DNA of 64,000 bases from Streptomyces anulatus (GTDB taxonomy: Bacteria; Actinomycetota; Actinomycetes; Streptomycetales; Streptomycetaceae): contig NZ_JOEZ01000015.1 in assembly GCF_000721175.1 (NCBI RefSeq), forward strand, positions 62,001 to 126,000, written 5' to 3'. Shown here piece by piece: positions 24,986-35,172 of the stretch. Made by a program: the position numbers and the translations under genes. Each line of letters opens with the position of its first letter. Position 1 is the stretch's first letter. A model generated the notes under the pieces. The model saw only the letters and a program-made list of their open reading frames with translations. It did no database searches and was not told where the DNA came from.

Positions 24986-26377
24986 TCAGGCGTCGGTGGG
25001 GTGCTCGGCCGGCACGTAGGCGCCGGAGGCCTCCAGCATGACCTCGCGCTCCACGACCTTGATCCGCTCACGGCCCTGGGCGGCACCGAGCGCCTGCTCG
25101 TGGGCGTCCAGCTTGTGCCAGCCCTCCCAGGTCGTGTAGCGGACCCCGCGGTCCGCCAGGAAGGCCTCGACGGCCTCCGGGGCGGGCGTGGCCGGCTCGG
25201 CCAGCCGGCCGGCGGCGCGGTCCTCCAGAACGCAGGCGACCGTCTCGTTGGCGTCGCCCTTGGTGTGCCCGATCAGGCCGATCGGACCGCGCTTGATCCA
25301 GCCCGTGACGTAGACCGAGGCCATGTGCTCGTCCCCGGCGATGACGCGGCCCGCCTCGTGCGGAACGGTGCCGGAGACCACGTCGAAGGGCAGCTTGGGC
25401 AGTTCCTCCGAGTAGTAGCCGACGGCGCGGTAGACGCTCTGCATGTCCCAGTCGGTGAACTGACCGGTGCCCCGGACGTTGCCGGTGCCGTCCAGCTCGG
25501 TGCGCTCGGTGCGCAGCGCCACGACCTTGCCGTCCTCACCGAGGATCTCGACCGGGGACTCGAAGAAGTGCAGGAACAGCTTGTGCGGGTGGTCGCCGAC
25601 GTCACGGATCGCCCAGTTCTCCAGGGTCTGCGCGACCATGTTGGCCTGCTTGTTCTCCCGGCGGGTCGCGATGGAGCCCTCGTCGTACTCGATGTCCTCG
25701 GGGTTGACGATGACCTCGATGTTGGGGGAGTGGTCCAGCTCCCGCAGCTCCATCGGGCTGAACTTGGCCTGCGCCGGGCCACGCCGCCCGAACACATGCA
25801 CCTCCAGCGCCTTGTTCTCCTTGAGGCCCTGGTACACGTTGTCCGGGATCTCGGTGGGCAGCAGCTCGTCCGCCGTCTTGGCCAGGACACGGGCCACGTC
25901 CAGGGCCACGTTCCCGACGCCGAGGACGGCGACCTTCTCCGCGGTGAGCGGCCAGGTGCGCGGGACCTCGGGGTGCCCGTCGTACCAGGAGACGAACTCG
26001 GCAGCGCCGTAGGAGCCGTCCAGCTGGATGCCGGGGATGTCGAGCGCCCGGTCGGCCTCGGCGCCGGTGGAGAATATCACCGCGTCGTAGAACGACCGCA
26101 GGTCGTCCAGGCCGATGTCGTGCGGGTAGCTGACGTTCCCGAAGAGCCGGATCTGGGGCTTGTCCAGCACCTGGTGCAGGGCCTTGACGATGCCCTTGAT
26201 GCGCGGGTGGTCGGGGGCCACGCCGTAACGGATCAGACCGAAGGGCGCGGGCATGCGCTCGAACAGGTCGATCGAGACCCCCGGGTCCTGGCAGACCTCG
26301 GATTTGAGCAGCGCGTCCGCAGCATAGATACCGGCAGGGCCGGCTCCGACAATGGCGACGCGGACGGGGCGTGTCAT
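24986..26377 (-). CDS. fprA: Ferredoxin/adrenodoxin-type NADP reductase (FprA-like)
   Basis: A 463-residue flavoprotein of the adrenodoxin-reductase family. The FAD loop VAIVGAGPAGIYAADALL starts at residue 6, FGLIRYGVAPDHPRIK follows, and the NADP loop VLGVGNVALDVARVL lies near 155-170. The C-terminal GWIKRGPIGLIGHTKGDANETV is the conserved GW-RGP-G-IG-N region. It passes electrons from NADPH to ferredoxin, often for cytochromes P450. ATG 26377 replaces a longer upstream frame. Only 15 bases separate its stop from the convergent SpoIIE gene. Confidence 0.9.
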   Translation of the reverse strand: MTRPVRVAIVGAGPAGIYAADALLKSEVCQDPGVSIDLFERMPAPFGLIRYGVAPDHPRIKGIVKALHQVLDKPQIRLFGNVSYPHDIGLDDLRSFYDAVIFSTGAEADRALDIPGIQLDGSYGAAEFVSWYDGHPEVPRTWPLTAEKVAVLGVGNVALDVARVLAKTADELLPTEIPDNVYQGLKENKALEVHVFGRRGPAQAKFSPMELRELDHSPNIEVIVNPEDIEYDEGSIATRRENKQANMVAQTLENWAIRDVGDHPHKLFLHFFESPVEILGEDGKVVALRTERTELDGTGNVRGTGQFTDWDMQSVYRAVGYYSEELPKLPFDVVSGTVPHEAGRVIAGDEHMASVYVTGWIKRGPIGLIGHTKGDANETVACVLEDRAAGRLAEPATPAPEAVEAFLADRGVRYTTWEGWHKLDAHEQALGAAQGRERIKVVEREVMLEASGAYVPAEHPTDA

Positions 26378-26431
26378 GGCGTGGTGATCCTTCGGGGCGG
26401 GCGAACGCGGGCAGGTAGAGCGTACGTCGGA

Positions 26432-26449
26432 GGTAAGGGTCGGCTTACC
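26432..26449. promoter_or_regulatory. Inverted repeat GGTAAG-N6-CTTACC in the fprA upstream region
   Basis: Perfect six-base arms with a six-base spacer lie 55 bases upstream of the fprA start. The half-sites resemble iron-box halves but the spacing is too wide for the DmdR1 consensus. A different dimeric regulator is as likely. Confidence 0.35.
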
Positions 26450-26788
26450 ACTCTCCACCCCACACCGTAAGCGATCGCCCCGCGCGCCCCTCGACCGGCC
26501 TCGTCCAGGGTGTCTGATTGGTCCGTTTTGCTATGCCTATATGGTCGATTTGGCTCTTTTGGTCCACCTATCCGTAAAGGGATTAGTGGGCCTTTTGCTG
26601 TATTTGCCTGGGCCTGTTTTCGCCATCGCCGCGAGCGAGTGGTGAGCATCACGTCCGAGGGTGCGGACGCAGAAGTGGATCCATCGGTTCCCTTCTGTGC
26701 GAAGAAAGTTGACGCCGCGACGGCGCGGCCCGATCCGGGAACTCCACCATTCGATCTTGCGCGGAAAAGGGAATTCGGAATGCGGGGC

Positions 26789-26818
26789 TTGTTCTGCTCG
26801 GTGTTTCTCGCCTACGGT
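26789..26818 (+). promoter_or_regulatory. Candidate promoter of the riboswitch leader
   Basis: TTGTTC (26789-26794), an 18-base spacer and TACGGT (26813-26818) would start transcription near 26825, just before the riboswitch. The segment 26510-26660 upstream is strikingly AT-rich for this genome and contains no gene. Confidence 0.4.
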
Positions 26819-26838
26819 CACCGTCAATCCGGATGGAA

Positions 26839-27003
26839 CGCCGAATCCTGCCGCCGTCCGGGAATCCGAAACCCACTCACGTACGGCAGGAGCGGGGGAC
26901 CCAGGTAAGTCGCCGAACCGTAACCGGAACGGCTTGGGGTGAAGTCGCACGACCGTGCGGCCAGACATCTCCCGTCTGAACCCGACAGCTCACCTCGCAG
27001 GCG
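26839..27003 (+). ncRNA. c-di-AMP riboswitch (ydaO-yuaA leader)
   Basis: The 165-base leader carries the conserved blocks of the ydaO class in order. These are CGCCGAATCCTGCCG, GGGAATCC, GTACGGCAGGAGCGGGGGACCC, GGCTTGGGGTGAAG, CGGCCAGACATCTCCCGTC, and GAACCCGACAGCTCACCTCG. The outer helix pairs CGCC (26839-26842) with GGCG (27000-27003). It ends 18 bases before the transglycosylase start. In Streptomyces this class sits in front of cell-wall hydrolase genes, including rpfA, and c-di-AMP binding shuts off expression. Confidence 0.85.
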
Positions 27004-27021
27004 CCGGAGAGGAAATCCCCC

Positions 27022-27855
27022 ATGCCCGCACAGGGTAAGCACCGCCGTCCCCAGTCCAACTCGCTGCGCCGCGGCATCGCCGCCGTGACCACCGGTGGAG
27101 CCGTTCTCGCCCTCCCGGTGATCGGCGCCACCAGCGCCTTCGCGGCCCCCGCCCCAACGGCGCCGCAGCAGGCCGTGGCCCCCGCCGCGCTGTCCGCACC
27201 GGCGAATTCCGCCGTGAAGGCCGCGCCCGCCCAGCATTCCGTGGTGGCCGGCGAAACGCTTTCCAAGATCGCCCGTGAGCATTCCGTGAGCGGCGGCTGG
27301 AAGAAGCTGTACGAAGGCAACCGGAAGATCGTCGGAGAGAACCCCGACCTTATTCACCCGGGTATCAAGCTGACGCTCGGAAACAAGGCCGCAGCCCCGT
27401 CGGACGCCAAGGCCTCCAAGGCTTCCGCTTCCGCCGCGCGCGGTGCCGCGGCGGACCGCGCCGACCGTTCTGAGCGCACCGAAGTCGCCCCGGTGGCGAA
27501 GGCCGCTCCGGCCGCCGGGAAGGCCGTCGCGTACACCAACGACCTCGACGGCTGGATCAAGGAGTCGCTCGCGGTCATGGCCGAGCACGGCATCCCCGGC
27601 ACCTACGAGGGCATCCACCGCAACATCATGCGCGAGTCCTCGGGCAACCCGGCCGCGATCAACAACTGGGACTCCAACGCGGTCAAGGGCACCCCCTCCA
27701 AGGGCCTGCTCCAGGTCATCGACCCGACCTTCCAGGCCTACCACGTGCCCGGCACCTCGACCGACAGCTACGACCCGGTCGCCAACATCACGGCCGCGTG
27801 CAACTACGCCGCGGACCGCTACGGCTCGATCGACAACGTCTTCGGCGCCTACTGA
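27022..27855 (+). CDS. Secreted LysM and lytic-transglycosylase-like cell-wall enzyme
   Basis: A 277-residue exported protein. A signal sequence (about 1-44, ending SAFAAPAP) is followed by a LysM peptidoglycan-binding domain (about 70-118, HSVVAGETLSKIAREHSV and NPDLIHPGIKLTL). An alanine-rich charged linker leads to an SLT domain (about 180-277) with the catalytic Glu in NIMRESSGNPAAINNWD. It resembles Streptomyces Swl-type lytic transglycosylases acting in spore germination and growth. GGAG lies 11 bases upstream of the start. Expression is probably gated by the c-di-AMP riboswitch in its leader. Confidence 0.88.
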   Translation: MPAQGKHRRPQSNSLRRGIAAVTTGGAVLALPVIGATSAFAAPAPTAPQQAVAPAALSAPANSAVKAAPAQHSVVAGETLSKIAREHSVSGGWKKLYEGNRKIVGENPDLIHPGIKLTLGNKAAAPSDAKASKASASAARGAAADRADRSERTEVAPVAKAAPAAGKAVAYTNDLDGWIKESLAVMAEHGIPGTYEGIHRNIMRESSGNPAAINNWDSNAVKGTPSKGLLQVIDPTFQAYHVPGTSTDSYDPVANITAACNYAADRYGSIDNVFGAY

Positions 27856-27870
27856 TCATCCGCGCCCGAG

Positions 27871-27916
27871 CCGAAGGGGCCCCGGACCGCACGGCCATGG
27901 TCCGGGGCCCCTTCGG
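27871..27916 (+). terminator. Strong terminator after the transglycosylase gene
   Basis: An exact 18-bp stem (27871-27888 with 27899-27916) with a ten-base loop starts 15 bases after the stop codon. Confidence 0.85.
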
Positions 27917-27981
27917 CATGCCGGGCGGTACCGGGAAGTTACCCCCAGGTTTCTAATGACTTACCACGCGATCGACAGTAG

Positions 27982-29661
<1,680 letters not shown>

Positions 29662-29678
29662 ACGGCCCACGAAAGAGC

Positions 29679-29711
29679 CCGGGGCCGGGAGTGCCAACCC
29701 GGCGGCCCCGG
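29679..29711 (+). terminator. Terminator after choA
   Basis: CCGGGGCCG (29679-29687) pairs with CGGCCCCGG (29703-29711) across a 15-base loop, between the convergent ends of choA and the CMD gene. Confidence 0.65.
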
Positions 29712-29735
29712 ACTCCGTCCGTGGGTGCCCGCCCG

Positions 29736-30218
29736 TCACCCGTGACCGGGCAGAACGCACACCGCGTCGATCCCCAGCACGTGATTGAGCCGCCCGAACG
29801 CCAGCCACGAGCCGATGCTCATCGTCAGCTCCACGATCTCCGCCTGGCTGTAGTGCGCGGTCATCCGCTTCCAGAAGGCGTCGTCCAGACCGTGATGGTC
29901 GAGCGTGTACCGCTCGGCGTACTCCGCCGCGAGCCGGGTCCGCGCGTCGAAGGCGTCCGTCGTACGCCACCGGGTCACCGCTTCCGCGAACTCCTCCTCG
30001 ACCTTCGTCCCGTCCCGCTCGGTCCGCCAGTCCAGGCAGAACAGGCACCCGTTGATCTGCGCCACCCGCAGCCTGGCGGCCTCGAACTCCCGCAGCCCCA
30101 GCGTCGTGTGCTCGTACACGGACATCGAGAACGTGGCGGCGGCCATGCCGATGCCGGGGACCATCTCCCCCCATACGTAACCGATGGGCTCCTGTCCCTC
30201 CGGAATATCGATGATCAT
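29736..30218 (-). CDS. Carboxymuconolactone decarboxylase/AhpD-like family protein
   Basis: A 160-residue all-helical protein with the CMD-family redox motif NGCLFCLDWR (CxxC near 57-60) and a helix EIVELTMSIGSWLAFGRLNHVLGID toward the end. AhpD-like members reduce peroxiredoxin or act as peroxidases through the CxxC pair. ATG 30218 follows AAGGAGA and overlaps the upstream gene's stop (ATGA), so it is probably translated together with the reductase gene. Confidence 0.82.
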   Translation of the reverse strand: MIIDIPEGQEPIGYVWGEMVPGIGMAAATFSMSVYEHTTLGLREFEAARLRVAQINGCLFCLDWRTERDGTKVEEEFAEAVTRWRTTDAFDARTRLAAEYAERYTLDHHGLDDAFWKRMTAHYSQAEIVELTMSIGSWLAFGRLNHVLGIDAVCVLPGHG

Positions 30219-31294
30219 GCCGGTCTCCTTCCCAGCCTGCCGACCGCAGGCCGCAGCGGGACGTCGAGTGCGTCGTACAGGCCCGGCTCCGCGTCCACCA
30301 GCCAGTCGATCGCCGAGACGAGCCGCCCCACCGCGGTGGCGTTCCCGCCCGCGGACCGGTTCCCGTCCTCGTCGGAGGCCTCGACCGTCACCTCGATACG
30401 GGGACGGCCCTCGATCACCACCCGGTGCGCGCCCACCCCGTCGGGCGGGGACGGCCAGTCCGGGGCGCACGAGCGATGGATCCGGGTGATGTGCTCGATG
30501 ACGATGCGGGGCTCGCCGCCCACGATGCCCTGCACCTCGAAGCGCACGGCGCCCTGGGTGCCCGCCGCGAACGCGCCCATCGTGCGGGTGGGCACCTCCT
30601 TCTCCAGCGCCCGGCGGTCCAGGGTCTCGCGGATATCGTCGAGCTCGACGCCCAGCGCCCGCGCCATGAGACGTATCTGACCGCCCCACACCATCGTCGG
30701 AACACTCTCGGCCAGCATCGGCGGCTCGTAGTCCATCGGGTGTCCCATGCCGATCAGATGGCGTACCGAATCCTCCTGCTCGTACGTGGAGTAGTCGAAG
30801 ATCTCCTGGCAGCGGATCACGTCCACCTCGGTGCCGAGACCGCTGACGAGCAGGGGCAGGACGTCATTGCCCCAGCCGGGGTCGACGCCCGAGACGAAGA
30901 GGGAGCCGCCGCCCTCGGCGACGGCGGCCAGGAGCGGGTCCCGCAGCTCCGGCGGGGCGTTGCGCTGGTCGTAGAGCGGATAGAGGGAGGGCGTGACGAC
31001 CACCGCGCCGGCCCGGATCGCCCGGCCGATGTCGGCCAGGGCGTCGTCGGGGCGGATGTCGCCGGACGCCGCGTAGGCCACCGCCCGGGGGCCGGCGGCC
31101 AGGACGGCGGCGATGTCGTCGGTGGCCGCGACCCCGAGCGTGCGCCCGAGACCGCCGAGTTCCCCGGCGTCGCGGCCGACCTTGGCGGGATCGTGCACGA
31201 GGACGGCGGTGAGTGTCAGTGCCGGATGGGCCTCGACGGCGCGGATCGCCGCGCGGCCGACGTTGCCGGTACCCCAGACAACCGTGGGAATCAT
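30215..31294 (-). CDS. DapB-like NAD(P)H-dependent reductase/amine dehydrogenase family protein
   Basis: A 359-residue protein with an N-terminal Rossmann loop VVWGTGNVGRAAIRAV and the later DPGWGNDVLPLL segment. It matches the NAD(P)H-dependent amine dehydrogenase/dihydrodipicolinate-reductase-like group (2,4-diaminopentanoate dehydrogenase relatives). The substrate cannot be read from sequence. It is the first gene of a two-gene unit with the CMD protein, which suggests a joint oxidative or carbonyl metabolism role. Confidence 0.75.
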   Translation of the reverse strand: MIPTVVWGTGNVGRAAIRAVEAHPALTLTAVLVHDPAKVGRDAGELGGLGRTLGVAATDDIAAVLAAGPRAVAYAASGDIRPDDALADIGRAIRAGAVVVTPSLYPLYDQRNAPPELRDPLLAAVAEGGGSLFVSGVDPGWGNDVLPLLVSGLGTEVDVIRCQEIFDYSTYEQEDSVRHLIGMGHPMDYEPPMLAESVPTMVWGGQIRLMARALGVELDDIRETLDRRALEKEVPTRTMGAFAAGTQGAVRFEVQGIVGGEPRIVIEHITRIHRSCAPDWPSPPDGVGAHRVVIEGRPRIEVTVEASDEDGNRSAGGNATAVGRLVSAIDWLVDAEPGLYDALDVPLRPAVGRLGRRPA

Positions 31295-31435
31295 GCGCGG
31301 AGGGTAGCCCCGGGACCCTGCACTTCCCAGAGCCGTGACGGCACCGAATCAGCTGGTGCGCAGGGGCGTTCCCGGACCGGCGACGAACCGCCGGCCGGGA
31401 CGTGAAAGGGGCGTACTGCTGCCGGCGGCGCCCGT

Positions 31436-32329
31436 TCAGACCGCGGCCGCGCCCCGGACCAGCAGCAGCGCCAGATCCACCGCCGCCACGGCCACCGCTC
31501 CGGCCAGCGCGGCCTTGCGCCACCGGCGGCCGAGCGCCGGGCCCGCGAACGCCGCCGCACCGGCCAGCAGGAGCGCCGCCGCACCCCCGGCGTCCACCGG
31601 TCCGGGCGGTCCGAACGCCAGCACCGCCGTGGCGCCCAGCAGCGGCAGCGGCAGCAGCAGCCGGGTCCCGCGGTCGCCCAGCCGGTGCGGCAGGCCCCGG
31701 ATCCCGGCCGCCCGGTCCGCCGCGATGTCCGGGAGCGTGTCGGCCAGATGCGCCGCGAACCCGAGCAGGGCCCCGGCCGTCACCGTCCACCACCGGGGCC
31801 ACGGTCCGCCGGGCATGGAGAGCGCGGCGGCTGCCGGCAGGGCGGCGAATCCGGCCACGTACGGCAGCCAGGACAGGGCGGTCGCCTTGAGCCGCAGGTT
31901 GTAGAGCCAGGCGGCCGTGACCGCGGCGAGGTGCACCGTACCGGCGAGGGCCCCGCAGGCCAGCGAGAGCGGTACGCACAGGGCGAGCGCGATCGCCGCC
32001 GCGGCCCACACCGCGCCCGGCCCGACCGTGCCGTCGGCCGCGGGCTTTCCTCGGCGGCCGGCGCGGGCGTCACGCCGTGCGTCGTACGCGTCGTTGCACC
32101 AGCCCACCGAGAGCTGGCCGGTCAGAACCGCCACCGTGACCAGCGCGCAGCGGGGGCCGCCGAGACCGGAGCCGAGAGCGAGGGCGCAGGCGAGCGCGGT
32201 CACCGCGAGCGCCGGCCCCGGGTGGCACGCGAGCGCGAGCCCCACGACCCGGCCCCGTCGCCCCGCCCCGGCCGGCTGCGCCCCCGCGGCCCCCGCTCCG
32301 ACCGGGCTCACCCTGTCCGTGGCGTCCAT
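31436..32329 (-). CDS. UbiA-family membrane prenyltransferase
   Basis: A 297-residue protein with about eight membrane helices. The first Asp-rich motif NDAYDARRDARAGRRGKP (near 100) and the second, ADTLPDIAADRAAG (near 193-206), are the magnesium-diphosphate sites of UbiA enzymes. These transfer an isoprenoid to an aromatic or lipid acceptor. It is divergent, 118 bases apart, from a type III polyketide synthase operon that should make phenolic lipids, so prenylation of that product is an attractive but unproved role. Confidence 0.85.
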   Translation of the reverse strand: MDATDRVSPVGAGAAGAQPAGAGRRGRVVGLALACHPGPALAVTALACALALGSGLGGPRCALVTVAVLTGQLSVGWCNDAYDARRDARAGRRGKPAADGTVGPGAVWAAAAIALALCVPLSLACGALAGTVHLAAVTAAWLYNLRLKATALSWLPYVAGFAALPAAAALSMPGGPWPRWWTVTAGALLGFAAHLADTLPDIAADRAAGIRGLPHRLGDRGTRLLLPLPLLGATAVLAFGPPGPVDAGGAAALLLAGAAAFAGPALGRRWRKAALAGAVAVAAVDLALLLVRGAAAV

Positions 32330-32447
32330 CGGGCGATCGTAGGGGCCTGGTGCCCTGTCAATGCGGCGACCGGGCGGGTCTTTTGCGCCGATTCATCACT
32401 CTTTGTGGGCAGGATGGGGTCATGACGCCACCGAAGCAGGAGGCAGG

Positions 32448-33500
32448 ATGACCCGCATCGCCGCGGTTCACGGGGCTCTGCCGCCCCACCGCCACACCCA
32501 ACGCGAGGTCACCGACATGGTGGCCCGCACCTGCCTGCCGCCCGACGCCGACCGCCGTGTCCTGGACCGGCTCCACGAGAACGCCCGCGTCCGCACCCGG
32601 CACACCGTGCTGCCCCTGGACGCCTACCGCGGCCTCGACGGCTTCGGCGCCTCCAACGACGTGTTCATCCGCTCCGCCGTCGACCTCGGCGGCCAGGCCG
32701 TACGCGGCGCGCTGCGGGCGGCGGGGCTGCGGCCCAGCGACGTCGACCTGCTGATGTTCACCTCCGTCACCGGCATCGCCGCCCCCTCCGTCGACGCCCG
32801 CCTCGTGGCCCGCCTCGGGATGCGGTCGGACGTCAAACGGCTGCCCGTCTTCGGTCTCGGCTGCGTCGCCGGAGCCGCCGGGACGGCCCGGCTGCACGAC
32901 TACCTCCTCGGCCACCCCGACGACGTGGCCGTGCTCCTGTCGGTCGAGCTCTGCTCCCTCACCTTCCAGCGCCACGACTCCTCGCCCGCCAACCTGGTGG
33001 CGACCGCGCTGTTCGGCGACGGAGCGGCCGCCGTGGTCGCCCTCGGCGGCCGCCGGGCCGTCGCCGGGCCCGAGCTCGTGGCCAGCCGCAGCCGGATGTA
33101 CCCGGACACCGAGCACGTCATGGGCTGGGACATCGGCTCCACCGGCTTCTCCGTGGTCCTCGACCCGGCGGTGCCCGACGTCGTCCGCCGCTATCTCGCG
33201 GACGACGTACGGGAGTTCCTCGACGAGCACGGCCTCAAACCGAAGGACGTCGCCCACTGGGTGTGCCACCCGGGCGGACCCAAGGTGCTGGAGACCGTCA
33301 TCGAGGTCCTCGATCTGCCCGACGGCGCGCTCGACGTCACCTGGCGCTCGCTGGCCGACGTCGGCAACCTGTCCTCGTCCTCGGTCCTGCACGTCCTGCG
33401 GGACACCATCGAACAGCGCAGGCCGGAGCCGGGCACCCCCGGGCTGCTGCTGGCCATGGGCCCGGGATTCTGCTGCGAACTGGTGCTGCTGCGCTGGTAG
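32448..33500 (+). CDS. srsA: Type III polyketide synthase, SrsA-like
   Basis: A 350-residue chalcone-synthase-fold enzyme with the complete catalytic triad: Cys139 (FGLGCVAGA), His274 (VCHPGG) and Asn307 (GNLSSSS). The C-terminal GPGFCCELVLLRW is also conserved. It condenses a fatty acyl starter with malonyl-type extenders. Adjacent genes for an isoprenylcysteine-type methyltransferase and an FAD hydroxylase reproduce the srsABC order of S. griseus, where SrsA makes alkylresorcinols/alkylpyrones. ATG 32448 follows GCAGGAGG. Confidence 0.88.
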   Translation: MTRIAAVHGALPPHRHTQREVTDMVARTCLPPDADRRVLDRLHENARVRTRHTVLPLDAYRGLDGFGASNDVFIRSAVDLGGQAVRGALRAAGLRPSDVDLLMFTSVTGIAAPSVDARLVARLGMRSDVKRLPVFGLGCVAGAAGTARLHDYLLGHPDDVAVLLSVELCSLTFQRHDSSPANLVATALFGDGAAAVVALGGRRAVAGPELVASRSRMYPDTEHVMGWDIGSTGFSVVLDPAVPDVVRRYLADDVREFLDEHGLKPKDVAHWVCHPGGPKVLETVIEVLDLPDGALDVTWRSLADVGNLSSSSVLHVLRDTIEQRRPEPGTPGLLLAMGPGFCCELVLLRW

Positions 33501-33569
33501 GCCGGAGGGACCCGGCGGCCCGCCACCCGTGCCCCCCGCGCCCGAACCCGACCGTGAACGGGAGCCCGC

Positions 33570-34097
33570 ATGACCTGGTACACCCTCCTGGTGCTGGCCG
33601 TCGCCGCCGAGCGCCTCGCCGAACTCGTCGTGGCCCGCCGCAACACCCGCTGGAGCCTCGCCCGGGGCGGCGCCGAGTCGGGCCGCGGGCACTATCCGGC
33701 GATGGTCGCCCTGCACACCGTGCTCCTGGTGGGCTGCCTGGCGGAGGTCCGGCTCGCCGAACGCCCCTTCCTGCCCGTCCTCGGCTGGACGATGGTCGCT
33801 GCCGTCGTGGCCGCGCAGGCGCTGCGCTGGTGGTGCATCCGCGCGCTCGGCCCCCGCTGGAACACCCGCGTCATCATCGTCCCCGGCCTGCCCCGCGTCA
33901 TCGGCGGCCCCTACCGGTGGATGGCCCACCCCAATTACGTCGCCGTCGCCGCGGAAGGCCTCGCGCTGCCCCTGGTCCACGGGGCGTGGGTGACCGCCCT
34001 CGTGTTCACCGTGCTCAACGCCGCGCTCATGGCCGTACGGATCCGGTGCGAGGACCGGGCACTGGCCCGTCTCCCGGCCGTGGACGCGACGGCGTGA
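33570..34097 (+). CDS. srsB: Isoprenylcysteine carboxyl methyltransferase-family methyltransferase, SrsB-like
   Basis: A 175-residue membrane methyltransferase with four to five hydrophobic helices and the ICMT signature VIGGPYRWMAHPNYVAVAAEG (SAM-site region, about 110-130). In the srs pathway SrsB O-methylates the phenolic lipid headgroup, and the position between srsA and srsC supports that. Its stop overlaps the next start (GTGA). Confidence 0.85.
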   Translation: MTWYTLLVLAVAAERLAELVVARRNTRWSLARGGAESGRGHYPAMVALHTVLLVGCLAEVRLAERPFLPVLGWTMVAAVVAAQALRWWCIRALGPRWNTRVIIVPGLPRVIGGPYRWMAHPNYVAVAAEGLALPLVHGAWVTALVFTVLNAALMAVRIRCEDRALARLPAVDATA

Positions 34098-35110
34098 TCG
34101 ACGTCCTGGTCGCCGGCGGCGGACCGGCCGGACTGGCCGCGGCGATCCGGGCCGCGTCGGCGGGCATGGAGGCGGTGGTCGTCGAGCCGCGCACCGCCCC
34201 CGTCGACAAGGCGTGCGGCGAGGGCATCATGCCCGGAGGCGTCGCGGCCCTGCGCGACCTCGGCGTCCGGGTCACCGGCCATGAACTGCGCGGCATCCGC
34301 TACACCGACGGCCGGCGCAGCGCGGAGGCGGCCTTCCGGGGCGGCCCCGGCGCGGGCGTCCGCCGCACCGAACTCCACACCGCCCTGCACGAGCGGGCCG
34401 CCGCCCTCGGCGTGCGCGTCGTCGCCGGAAAGGTGGGGGAGATCCACCAGGACGAGCACACCGTCACCGCCGCCGGACTCACCGCGCGCTGGCTCATCGC
34501 CGCCGACGGGCTCCACTCGCCGCTGCGCCGCGCCCTGGGCCTCGACCGGCCCGTACCCGGGCCCGGCCGCTACGGTCTGCGCCGCCACTACCCGCTCGCC
34601 CCGTGGACGGACCACGTCGAGGTGCACTGGTCCCGGCACGGCGAGGCGTACGTGACCCCGGTCGGCGAGCACCTGGTGGGGGTGGCCGTCCTGAGCCGCG
34701 ACCGCCGCTCCTACGACCAGCACCTGGCCGCCTTCCCGGCCCTCGCGGCCCGGCTCGCGGCCGCCCCCGGGGCCACCCCCGTACGCGGGGCCGGTCCGCT
34801 GCGTCAGCGGGCACTGGGCCGGCGGGCCGGGCGCGTCCTGCTCGTCGGCGACGCCGCGGGCTACGTGGATGCCCTGACCGGGGAGGGCATCGCCCTCGCG
34901 GTGGCCACCGCGACGGCCGCGGTCGACTGCCTGACCACCGGTCGGCCCGAGGACTACCCCCGCCGGTGGGCCCAGGTCACACGACGCTACCGCCTGCTCA
35001 CCGCGGCTCTGCTGGGAGCCGCCGGCCACCCGTCCTCGGGGCGGCTGATCGTCGCCGCGGCCCACCGGGCGCCCGCCGTCTTCCGTATCGCGGTCCACGC
35101 GCTCCAGTGA
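34094..35110 (+). CDS. srsC: FAD-dependent monooxygenase/geranylgeranyl-reductase-like flavoprotein, SrsC-like
   Basis: A 338-residue flavoprotein. It starts with the FAD loop VLVAGGGPAGLAAAIRAA and continues with KACGEGIMPGG and the second FAD motif LLVGDAAGYVDALTGEGIALA near 253-273. The family includes aromatic hydroxylases and isoprenoid reductases. In S. griseus SrsC hydroxylates the methylated resorcinol toward a quinone-type lipid. It overlaps srsB by four bases and is the last gene of the operon. Confidence 0.84.
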   Translation: MIDVLVAGGGPAGLAAAIRAASAGMEAVVVEPRTAPVDKACGEGIMPGGVAALRDLGVRVTGHELRGIRYTDGRRSAEAAFRGGPGAGVRRTELHTALHERAAALGVRVVAGKVGEIHQDEHTVTAAGLTARWLIAADGLHSPLRRALGLDRPVPGPGRYGLRRHYPLAPWTDHVEVHWSRHGEAYVTPVGEHLVGVAVLSRDRRSYDQHLAAFPALAARLAAAPGATPVRGAGPLRQRALGRRAGRVLLVGDAAGYVDALTGEGIALAVATATAAVDCLTTGRPEDYPRRWAQVTRRYRLLTAALLGAAGHPSSGRLIVAAAHRAPAVFRIAVHALQ

Positions 35111-35144
35111 AGCGAAGGGCCCGCGCGGGCCTCCGACGGCCCGA

Positions 35145-35172
35145 TTGGCGAGGCTCCGGGTTCCGTCATAAC
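35145..35172 (+). promoter_or_regulatory. Promoter of the MFS-VOC operon
   Basis: TTGGCG (35145-35150), a 16-base spacer and CATAAC (35167-35172) predict a start near 35179, inside the palindrome that follows. Confidence 0.5.

Noticed and set aside
21784..25041. A 1085-codon open frame on the plus strand
   Set aside because: It is the +1 shadow of the SpoIIE phosphatase, with Arg/Pro/Gly-rich low-complexity translation.
26432..26449. Iron box upstream of fprA
   Set aside because: Half-sites resemble iron-box halves but the six-base spacer is incompatible with the DmdR1 consensus; kept only as an unassigned inverted repeat.
26510..26908. ORF of 132 codons upstream of the riboswitch
   Set aside because: Its third-position base composition is not coding-like and it overlaps the conserved riboswitch blocks.
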